Assembly: GCA_002422665.1 (NCBI GenBank)
Contig: DITA01000146.1
Coordinates: 1 to 10,556 of the forward strand
Length of the DNA stretch: 10,556 bases
Origin: Cloacibacterium caeni_C
GTDB lineage: Bacteria; Bacteroidota; Bacteroidia; Flavobacteriales; Weeksellaceae
Direction: 5' to 3'
Shown: positions 4,923-10,556 of the stretch, piece by piece
Position numbering within the stretch: the stretch's first letter is position 1
How the letters are laid out: every line of letters starts with the position of its first letter
Translations under genes and position numbers: made by a program
Notes under the pieces: generated by a model
Seen by the model: only the letters and a program-made list of their open reading frames with translations
The model's database searches: none
What the model was told of the DNA's origin: nothing

Positions 4923-5462
4923 ATGAATCACATCATAATGGTTATTATACTATTAGCTACTCTTCTATCCAATAATATTTCTGCCCAAACCACCAAAATA
5001 GTGCAACTTCTACAAGCTACTTTACAACAAGAGAACAAAGCTCGAAAAATGATACAAGTAGAGATTGATAGTTTAGGTAATGAAATAGGCCTAATGAAAC
5101 AGGACCTCGACAGCTTAGAGGTTACCGAACTGGCGGTAAAAAAGGATACTCTTCTTTATATCACCAAACACCATTTTGCTTATGAAAAAGGATATTATCT
5201 AGAGCAACAAAAAGTCGCTTTACAAGACATTAGAGCCGTAACCAAAGATATAGGAATCTTTTTTGAAACGGCACCCGATAAAGTGACCCTCATCCGAAAA
5301 GAATATTTTGAAGATGGTAATTCCATCAAAACCAGCAGAAAAACATACTTGTTTCGAACGCATTTTATTTCTCTCAGAGACAACGAATATTTAGCCGATG
5401 ATTTGGTAAAAGCTTTTAAAAAAGCAGGTTATAAAATAGAAAAAGGGTATTGGTATGACTAA
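4923..5462 (+). CDS. Exported coiled-coil protein of unknown function
   Basis: A 179-residue protein. Residues 1-21 form a signal peptide (MVIILLATLLSNNISA, cleaved before Gln22). Residues about 24-68 are a charged heptad-like helix (QQENKARKMIQVEIDSLG, then MKQDLDSLE), probably a coiled coil. The remaining 110 residues alternate beta and charged segments (ALQDIRAVTKDIGIFFET, then KVTLIRKEYF) and end in an amphipathic helix (LADDLVKAFKKAGYKI). The C-terminal order of strands followed by one helix is reminiscent of a small PH-like fold, a speculation from pattern only. The 3' end overlaps an upstream ATG (5455) of the next gene, whose better start is 5482. It stands between two broken genes but is itself uninterrupted. 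I see no promoter directly upstream. Confidence 0.82.
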   Translation: MNHIIMVIILLATLLSNNISAQTTKIVQLLQATLQQENKARKMIQVEIDSLGNEIGLMKQDLDSLEVTELAVKKDTLLYITKHHFAYEKGYYLEQQKVALQDIRAVTKDIGIFFETAPDKVTLIRKEYFEDGNSIKTSRKTYLFRTHFISLRDNEYLADDLVKAFKKAGYKIEKGYWYD

Positions 5463-5481
5463 TAATTTTATAATTCAAATA

Positions 5482-5992
5482 ATGAAAAATGTAAAAAAAA
5501 GCTTGATAGCATCTGTTTTTGTTTTGTCAACTATCGGTAAAGTTCATGCACAAAATACAAATGATATTTTCAAACATATCGATAAGATTTATTTTTCTGA
5601 TAGTGCAACCCTCAAAGGCAGTGTTATTGACACTATTCAAGGTGAAGGTGGGTATTCTATTAGTTATGAAAGTACAATTAAAATCAGCGGATTTGAGACT
5701 ACTATAAATGAAGAGTTTATTCCTGGTGAAAAGCCATATTATATTACTATCTGTTATGGTGCAGAAAACAATGACTACTCTTCTGTTTTTGAGGGATTAA
5801 AAAAGCTACTTGTTTCTAGATATAAGAAACTAAAGCTTGACGATTCAAACCAATCTAACACAAAATCATTATGTATATGACGATTTAAAAAGAGTACTCT
5901 CTTTGAATGATCAAGAAGGCAATGAAGTGATTTTATTAAAGCTCTGAACAGATGGTGTTATGCAAATTCAAATCCGAAGATATTTAAACTAA
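5482..5992 (+). pseudogene. Exported protein gene broken by a frameshift and a stop codon
   Basis: Start chosen at 5482 because it gives a clean signal peptide (MKNVKKSLIASVFVLSTIG, cleavage after VHA); the in-frame ATG at 5455 adds nine polar residues and overlaps the previous gene. The first frame encodes about 120 sensible residues and ends abnormally at TGA 5878-5880 after SNTKSLCI. The +1 frame is open from 5834 and reads on smoothly (QNHYVYDDLKRVLSLNDQ, then GNEVILLKL) to TGA 5945-5947, after which TDGVMQIQIRRYLN leads to TAA 5990-5992. The simplest explanation is a one-base indel between about 5834 and 5878 plus a sense-to-TGA change, perhaps from TGG. The repaired protein would have about 169 residues, like its neighbours at 8255 and 8784. 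A truncated 132-residue product could still be made and exported. Family not recognised. Confidence 0.7.
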
Positions 5993-6038
5993 GGTTTCTA
6001 ATCATTTTTTTTTACAATCTAAATAACACTAAAAACGA

Positions 6039-6374
6039 ATGAATAAATTTACAAAAAAAGCAAGAATTATGCTTCTTGTTTCAATAGGCTTAACGATGAT
6101 TTCTTGTGAAGCAATGAGAGAATTCACATCTGGATTTAACGAATCAAGTGGTAACTGTACTAGGAAACTAGCACAGACTTGGAGCTATTCTGAAGGTGAA
6201 TGGGTAAAAGGACATCTAATTAAAAGTTCTTTCTCTGAAGAAGAAAAAGAGAGAAGTTGGGATTGGATGAAAGAAAAGTTAAAATATTATACAAAAAATG
6301 CTAGTGTGGGGAGATATAATGTAACGGATCCATACACTCAAAGGGAATATCAAATCAGAGTATATTGTGAATAA
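6039..6374 (+). CDS. Small lipoprotein of unknown function
   Basis: A 111-residue protein with a basic N-terminus (MNKFTKKAR), a hydrophobic stretch and a lipobox-like TMIS-C, making Cys23 the likely lipidated residue. The residues after it are EAMR, not the K/Q plus acidic signal described for surface-exposed Bacteroidota lipoproteins, so a periplasm-facing location is the cautious guess. The mature part holds only two further Cys, Cys40 (GNCTRK) and Cys110 next to the C-terminus, a plausible disulfide. It is rich in Trp, Glu and Lys (WSYSEGEWVKGH, SWDWMKEKLKYY). It is the first gene of a tightly spaced run that continues to 10186; the next gene begins 26 nt downstream. No clear promoter was found in the 46 nt after the preceding pseudogene. 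Confidence 0.83.
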   Translation: MNKFTKKARIMLLVSIGLTMISCEAMREFTSGFNESSGNCTRKLAQTWSYSEGEWVKGHLIKSSFSEEEKERSWDWMKEKLKYYTKNASVGRYNVTDPYTQREYQIRVYCE

Positions 6375-6400
6375 TCAGTAACCATCAATTAAAAACAAAA

Positions 6401-8227
6401 ATGAAACATAAAATTATTATCCTTTTGACCTTGATTTCTTCAAGTCTATTTAGTCAAATTAAAATTTTTAACGACGAATTTCCTGATATATTATTACCGC
6501 ATCTTTCAATGGATAAGGAAATAAGCAGTGCTATTAAAGTAGCATCTAAATCAAATAATCAAAAAATTGCATTGGCAGAAATTTTAAAAAAAATGAATCA
6601 AAAGCCAACTTTAGTTTTGTGTTGGACTTTTAACAACAATACCCAAGACATTGTTGAGCCTATAAATACAATTTACGAACTCTCTAAAACTAATGGCTTT
6701 CAATTGGTATTGGTAAATGTAAATAATCATTTTGACCCTTCAATACCTCGAAATCCAGCACCAATAGATATGTCTAGCGAGTTTTTAAATAAATTATTAG
6801 TAGAGTATTATCCAAGCTGGCAATCTATCCCTAATTATTACGGTAATTTATATGATTTCAATTCCTATCTTGGAACGAACCAAGACTTGTTTGGTATTTT
6901 TTTAGACGCTAAGCAGCAGGTTATTAACAGTTATACGGCCGACTTGGTTAAAAATATAGACTTTTTGAAGGTCTATACCCAACATATCAAAGAAAATACA
7001 TTCTCAAAAGACACGCTTTATTATCAAAACCGAATTCGGGTTGCTAACGCTGCAGATGGCAACTCCTATATATTGAAAAAAGTAAATGATAATCATATCG
7101 ATTTAACACGATATGCACTAGAGGGGAACAAGATTTTGGTTAAAATGAGTTACAAAACCACAGCGAGTAACCCTTTTTACCCAGAAAGAGCCATTGTAGC
7201 CGATGGAAAATTTACTTTTTATAATTTTGAAGGTGGTTTAGATCTTGAAGGTGATGCCTCTGATGATTTTATTAATAACCTTACCTACTACAATAAAAAC
7301 AAAATAATCTTTGCAATTAAAGATTTCAATTCCATTAACGCTGCATTAAAATTACGTTCAAATGAAGTAATCAATAACTTGAATGATTTGAGTTCTTTCA
7401 AAAGACCTTTAAAGAATGCCTCTCCAAGTGCAACCATTACTGAGTACTATGAAAACGGTAATTTAAAAGAAAGCTATTTACTTAATTCAATTGGTCAAGT
7501 CATTTCAAAACAACAAGGCTTTGAAAATGGAAAAATAAAATTTAAAATTACGCAGAACGAAGATTTACGGTACTTTGAAAACGGTACTTTGAAATCAAGT
7601 AGTTATTATAATACTTTAGGAGAGTTGAATGGTGAACAAAAAAGTTTTTTTGAAAATGGCAAGCCAGAAATTATTGAAAACTATCAAAATGGCAAAAGAA
7701 ACGGATCTTACATCAGTTATTATGAAAACGGTCAAGTAGCAGAAAAATCAAACTATGTTAACGGTGAGGAAGCTAAGGGATCGCAAAAATTCTATACCAA
7801 TGGTAAATTAAAGTTTGTAGAAACGGATGCAAAGAAAGAATATTATTATCCAAACGGACAGCTCTTTTGGACAAACTACTATGATAACAGCAACATCATT
7901 GAAAAAATGTATTATGCTAATGGATCTCCGCGTGCAGTCATCAGATTCGATGCCGATGGTAATGTAATCTGCTCAAGCGAATTTTATGACAAAGATGGAA
8001 AGCAAATAAAAAAGCCATATAAATTAAATGATTTAATCGATTCTTTGTTTGATGAAGAGGCCTTTAACGTTTATTTAGGGCGAGAAAATCAAAAAGAATA
8101 TGATGATGACTCTTTAACGGATAGAATATTTAAAAAATTGGATGAAGAACAAAAAAGTTTTTTTATCAGAAGTTTCAAGGTCAAATTAAATCAACTCGGC
8201 TATCCTGATTTGATTTATTGTAATTAG
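6401..8227 (+). CDS. Exported thioredoxin-like / MORN (YwqK-type) repeat protein
   Basis: A 608-residue exported protein in three parts. Residues 1-18 are a signal peptide (ILLTLISSSLFS, cleaved before Gln19). Residues about 60-195 look thioredoxin-like: the strand PTLVLCWTFNN (69-79) occupies the place of the usual WCxxC segment, followed by a helix, QLVLVNVNN, and LFGIFLDAKQQVI. Only one Cys (Cys74) remains, so classical redox activity is unlikely. Residues about 200-340 are an unassigned beta-rich region. Residues 348-512 hold about ten (Y/F)xNGxxx repeats of the MORN_2/YwqK type (YYENGNLKES, YFENGTLKSS, FFENGKPEII, YYENGQVAEK, YYPNGQLFWT, YYANGSPRAV), predicting a beta-hairpin solenoid. 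An acidic C-terminal tail of 70 residues follows. YwqK-type proteins are often labelled antitoxins automatically; I see no support for that role here. The downstream gene starts 27 nt later. Confidence 0.88.
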   Translation: MKHKIIILLTLISSSLFSQIKIFNDEFPDILLPHLSMDKEISSAIKVASKSNNQKIALAEILKKMNQKPTLVLCWTFNNNTQDIVEPINTIYELSKTNGFQLVLVNVNNHFDPSIPRNPAPIDMSSEFLNKLLVEYYPSWQSIPNYYGNLYDFNSYLGTNQDLFGIFLDAKQQVINSYTADLVKNIDFLKVYTQHIKENTFSKDTLYYQNRIRVANAADGNSYILKKVNDNHIDLTRYALEGNKILVKMSYKTTASNPFYPERAIVADGKFTFYNFEGGLDLEGDASDDFINNLTYYNKNKIIFAIKDFNSINAALKLRSNEVINNLNDLSSFKRPLKNASPSATITEYYENGNLKESYLLNSIGQVISKQQGFENGKIKFKITQNEDLRYFENGTLKSSSYYNTLGELNGEQKSFFENGKPEIIENYQNGKRNGSYISYYENGQVAEKSNYVNGEEAKGSQKFYTNGKLKFVETDAKKEYYYPNGQLFWTNYYDNSNIIEKMYYANGSPRAVIRFDADGNVICSSEFYDKDGKQIKKPYKLNDLIDSLFDEEAFNVYLGRENQKEYDDDSLTDRIFKKLDEEQKSFFIRSFKVKLNQLGYPDLIYCN

Positions 8228-8254
8228 GATTTCATAACTAACATAAACTACGGA

Positions 8255-8764
8255 ATGAAAACCTTTAAATATAGAACCGTATTAATCCTGTTTTTTTTGC
8301 TTTCCATTACTACTCAAATTAAAGCTCAATATTTTTTAAATAAATCGCTTTTTGAGGTAAAGCTGAGTTTGAAATCCAAAGGTATAGATTATGAACAAGA
8401 GAAAGTTGAAGATGGCACGTTGAAGTTGTTTTACAGTATTAAAGATGAGAATGATGAGGTAACGGCTATTGTTTTTACTTTTAAACCTAAACAGGAGGAT
8501 TTACACTACTGCATTAAAGAAGAAGAGTATAGACCTTCTTGTGGTTTGGGAGAATTTGCATCTGTTGCAAGCTTCTACAGTACTTTAAGAAAGAAAGGTT
8601 ACATAGATACTCAATTTGAATTATTGGGGAACCCAGTTTTGATGAATAAAGGATCAGAAAGCATGGTTAAAAATTACTATGGCTTTCGTTTTAATCACGC
8701 TGGCGATGATTGCCAAATCGTTAAGAGCTACTTTTTAAACACAGATGAATTTGAATTGAAATAA
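8255..8764 (+). CDS. Exported protein, paralogue A of a tandem pair
   Basis: A 169-residue protein with a signal peptide (VLILFFLLSITT, cleaved after KA at residue 24). The mature part begins YFLNKSLFEVKLSLKSKG and contains LHYCIKEEEY (Cys86), Cys96, GNPVLMNKG, MVKNYYGF, Cys153 and the ending SYFLNTDEFELK. It shares the order of motifs with the next gene: SL..V...L....I.Y at the start, a Cys-Ile-x-x-E strand, a helix ending KKGY/GLGY, NPV, VK.Y and LNTDEF near the C-terminus. The two are therefore diverged tandem duplicates. The opening 'SL-x-x-V-x-x-x-L' helix followed by strands recalls small periplasmic lid-like domains, without evidence for a function. It sits 27 nt after the repeat protein and 19 nt before its paralogue. 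Confidence 0.85.
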   Translation: MKTFKYRTVLILFFLLSITTQIKAQYFLNKSLFEVKLSLKSKGIDYEQEKVEDGTLKLFYSIKDENDEVTAIVFTFKPKQEDLHYCIKEEEYRPSCGLGEFASVASFYSTLRKKGYIDTQFELLGNPVLMNKGSESMVKNYYGFRFNHAGDDCQIVKSYFLNTDEFELK

Positions 8765-8783
8765 CAATAATTACTAAATCAAA

Positions 8784-9287
8784 ATGAAAACAATCCATCA
8801 ACTTAAAACCCTAGCAGTAGTCTTTTTTATTTTTACAGCTGGCAATCTTGTCGCTCAAGACCTATTAGGCTCTTCATTGAAGCAAGTTGAAGAAGAATTG
8901 GGCAAACTCAATATCAACTACAACAAAAATGATGAAGAAAAAAGTTCCGTTACAATAGTTTATAAAACCGATCAGGAAACTAAGATTTATGAGTTTAAAA
9001 AAAATGCTTCAAATGAGTTTGTTTGCATTACCGAACAAATTGTATTAAAATTTTCGGAAACTCTTTTAGAACAGACACTAAACTACCTTGATGGTTTAGG
9101 ATATGAAGAAACCAATTTTATAAATTATTTTGATAATCCAGTAGTAGTTTCTGCTAATAATAATAATCACAAAGTGAAACATTATTTTCACGTTCTTCCG
9201 ATGCCTGACCCAAATGATAATAGCCAAAAACTAATGATTTTTGAATTTGATTTAAATACAGATGAATTTAAAATCAATAGGGAATAA
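8784..9287 (+). CDS. Exported protein, paralogue B of a tandem pair
   Basis: A 167-residue protein with a signal peptide (LAVVFFIFTAGN, cleaved after VA at residue 24). The mature protein begins DLLGSSLKQVEEELGKL and ends FEFDLNTDEFKINRE. Cys81 in FVCITEQ aligns with Cys86 of paralogue A and is its only Cys; the other two Cys of A are absent, so a disulfide cannot be a shared requirement. YLDGLGYEETNF, NPVVVS and KVKHYFHV match the corresponding segments of A. Spacing to the next gene is 2 nt, so translation is probably coupled. Function not recognised. Confidence 0.85.
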   Translation: MKTIHQLKTLAVVFFIFTAGNLVAQDLLGSSLKQVEEELGKLNINYNKNDEEKSSVTIVYKTDQETKIYEFKKNASNEFVCITEQIVLKFSETLLEQTLNYLDGLGYEETNFINYFDNPVVVSANNNNHKVKHYFHVLPMPDPNDNSQKLMIFEFDLNTDEFKINRE

Positions 9288-9289
9288 TA

Positions 9290-9742
9290 ATGAAACAAAA
9301 TATTACGCTTTTTTTGATAGTTTTCCTATTTAGTATTTCATACTCCCAAAACAAAAGCGACATAGATAGTTTATATCAAGTAAAAAACTACTTACTAGAC
9401 ATTAGAAGTACCGTGAATGTAAAAGATTGGAACGGAGCTCAGCAACTCATAAAAGTGGAACAACTTATAGAAAAAGGGAAAAAATATGAAACACAATTCC
9501 CACTTTGGCTCAAAACCGTCATTCACGAAGACAGTTGGCATTCCACAGAAATGAAACGGCAATTTACGCTAATCTTACAAACACTAGCGTTGTACAAATC
9601 TGACTTAAAAGCTACAAAAAATAAACGTCCAACGAACCAAGAGGACTTAGAATTTTTGAACAGTAGCATTCCAAAACTCGTTGACGCTATTTACCAGTAT
9701 TGTAAAATAGCCGAAGAAGAACGATTAAAAAAAATACATTAA
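9290..9742 (+). CDS. Small exported helical protein of unknown function
   Basis: A 150-residue protein with a short signal peptide (ITLFLIVFLFSIS, cleaved around residue 19 before QNKS). The mature part is predicted mostly helical: DIDSLYQVKNYLLDIRS, then WNGAQQLIKVEQLIEKG, LPLW-like segment FPLWLKTVIHEDSW, and a final helix PKLVDAIYQYCKIAEEE. It has a single Cys. It starts 2 nt after the previous stop and its TAA directly touches the next ATG, which places it firmly inside the operon. Family not recognised. Confidence 0.83.
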   Translation: MKQNITLFLIVFLFSISYSQNKSDIDSLYQVKNYLLDIRSTVNVKDWNGAQQLIKVEQLIEKGKKYETQFPLWLKTVIHEDSWHSTEMKRQFTLILQTLALYKSDLKATKNKRPTNQEDLEFLNSSIPKLVDAIYQYCKIAEEERLKKIH

Positions 9743-10186
9743 ATGCAAGAACGCTTCCAAGACCAAAATTTCCGATTGAAAGACTTCCAAGAGGAAGTAG
9801 CTGTGGCCTGCCCAAAATGTAATAAAAAAGCACTCACAACCGTAAACTATGAAGAAAAGAAAGCCAAAATAACCTGCACGCACTGTGGCTTTCATGATGT
9901 AAAAGATACCTTGTTAACGCATTTAGGCTATACCGCTAACTACAAGGCTGATGCCAGTACTTATTTTGATGTGGAAACCTGGTATTTGGCTCCTTTTAAA
10001 AACGACTTCTTTTTTGCTTACAACGAAGCCCATTTACTGTATTTAGAACAATACATTGGTGCCAAATTACGTGAACACAAAGACCGCTCGCATTTTACGC
10101 TTTTAGAAAAACTACCCAAGTTTTACCACGAAGCCAAAAACAGAGCGGCTTTATTAAAACTGATTGAGAAATTGAAGAAGAAATAA
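9743..10186 (+). CDS. Zinc-ribbon protein of a flavobacterial family (TFIIB-type ribbon)
   Basis: A 147-residue protein without a signal peptide, thus cytoplasmic, unlike the genes before it. Cys23 and Cys26 in CPKC and Cys45 and Cys48 in CTHC form a treble of strands typical of a zinc ribbon (residues 20-52). The C-terminal half is highly characteristic: YFDVETWYLAPF (about 74-85), YNEAHLLYLEQYIGAKLREH, SHFTLLEKLPKFYHEAKN and LLKLIEKLKKK. I recall close relatives in other Flavobacteriia annotated as zinc-ribbon proteins of unknown role. The four-Cys ribbon may bind nucleic acid or protein; neither can be told here. Its ATG follows the previous stop with no gap, so it is translated from the same mRNA. 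It is the last gene before a gene-free region. Confidence 0.9.
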   Translation: MQERFQDQNFRLKDFQEEVAVACPKCNKKALTTVNYEEKKAKITCTHCGFHDVKDTLLTHLGYTANYKADASTYFDVETWYLAPFKNDFFFAYNEAHLLYLEQYIGAKLREHKDRSHFTLLEKLPKFYHEAKNRAALLKLIEKLKKK

Positions 10187-10556
10187 TCGGAAAAAATTAC
10201 AATGAAAATTAGGAACTAACTTTAGATTTTGTGATTGAATGATAGATTCGCACTGCAGATAGCTTTGTATTGATGATGTTTTCCAATGTTATTTATTGGA
10301 AGATAAAATCAGAAGTATAAAAATTCCGAAGCAAACCGCAATCCCAACAGGACAATATACATAAAGGCTGAATACTTGGGGCGGAATGAATGCCGAGTAT
10401 CGGCGCTTTTGCTGTTATTAGCAGAGAATCTCCTTTTGTCAATACTTACAAATTTGCATCTTAAAATTTTTATATTTTTATTTGGTTTTTGCCATAGAAT
10501 GCGACATCCTTTAGATTTATAAAATAATAAAATACTCGTAGTGCATTATAAAAAGG
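10187..10556. other. Gene-free region at the right edge
   Basis: No frame longer than about 50 codons is supported. Between about 10325 and 10435 the sequence is visibly richer in G and C than its surroundings and contains the hairpins listed next. A minus-strand frame through it (10293 to about 10435) is open for 47 codons from a TTG and includes ILSCWDCGLLRNFYTSDF; it lacks an ATG and a coding context, and may be a gene remnant or part of a dispersed repeat. The last 100 nt are very AT-rich and may belong to the next gene's upstream region, but I see no perfect TAnnTTTG element. Confidence 0.6.
10392..10410 (+). terminator. Weak candidate terminator after the operon
   Basis: GCCGA (10392-10396), loop GTA, TCGGC (10400-10404), then GC and TTTT (10407-10410). 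The stem is only 5 bp and the T-run four, and it lies 200 nt past the last stop codon, so termination here is possible but weak. It competes with another pairing of the same bases (ATACTTGG at 10372-10379 with CCGAGTAT at 10393-10400). Confidence 0.3.

Noticed and set aside
4923..5462. Possible homology between this protein and the 8255/8784 pair.
   Set aside because: They share only the presence of a signal peptide and general composition; none of the paired motifs (NPV, LNTDEF, C-I-x-x-E) is present.
6401..8227. Reading the YwqK-type repeats as an antitoxin of a toxin-antitoxin pair.
   Set aside because: The label is a common automatic annotation of MORN_2 repeats. This protein is exported and very long, and no toxin motif is visible next to it.
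10293..10435. 47-codon minus-strand frame with ILSCWDCGLL.
   Set aside because: It has only a TTG start, no promoter or start context and no recognised domain; kept as an observation and not as a gene.

Overview
The window is AT-rich chromosomal DNA from a member of the Bacteroidota, most probably class Flavobacteriia. The evidence is: (1) perfect copies of the Bacteroidota -7 promoter element TAnnTTTG with TTG/TTTG about 20 nt upstream; (2) A-rich start regions without Shine-Dalgarno sequences; (3) many small secreted proteins with signal peptides ending in 'AQ' or lipoprotein Cys; (4) a zinc-ribbon protein of a type I know from flavobacteria. Genus cannot be read from this sequence.

Layout. 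1-853 (minus strand): a two-gene unit with a secreted NlpC/P60 cell-wall hydrolase lipoprotein followed, 3 nt later, by an uncharacterised gene that runs off the left edge. 854-1059: divergent promoter region with three tandem 11-bp repeats just upstream of a good promoter. 1060-1704: a divergent member of a Bacteroidota protein family of unknown function. 1705-2378: no gene; two diverged copies of a roughly 280-310 bp intergenic repeat and a partial third. 2379-3817: a complete IS3-family insertion sequence (1439 bp) with matched inverted repeats, orfA, orfB, a textbook A AAA AAG frameshift site and subterminal repeats; it abuts the partial third repeat. 3818-4159: AT-rich leader with two promoter candidates, one overlapping a perfect inverted repeat.

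4160-5992: a partly decayed stretch of small secreted-protein genes. Two apparently intact genes (4160-4549, 4923-5462) alternate with two broken ones (4572-4842, 5482-5992). 6039-10186: six tightly spaced plus-strand genes (gaps 0-27 nt), probably one operon: a small lipoprotein, a 608-residue exported protein combining a thioredoxin-like region without CXXC and about ten MORN/YwqK-type repeats, two paralogous exported proteins, an exported helical protein, and a cytoplasmic zinc-ribbon protein. 10187-10556: no gene, but a locally GC-richer segment with competing hairpins.

How the genes work together is unknown. The best-supported theme is export: every gene from 4160 to 9742, including the later broken one at 5482, begins with a signal peptide or lipobox where the N-terminus is preserved. 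The tandem paralogues and neighbouring pseudogenes look like a lineage-variable cell-surface or periplasmic locus. Domain identities come from reading motifs; no database search was possible.
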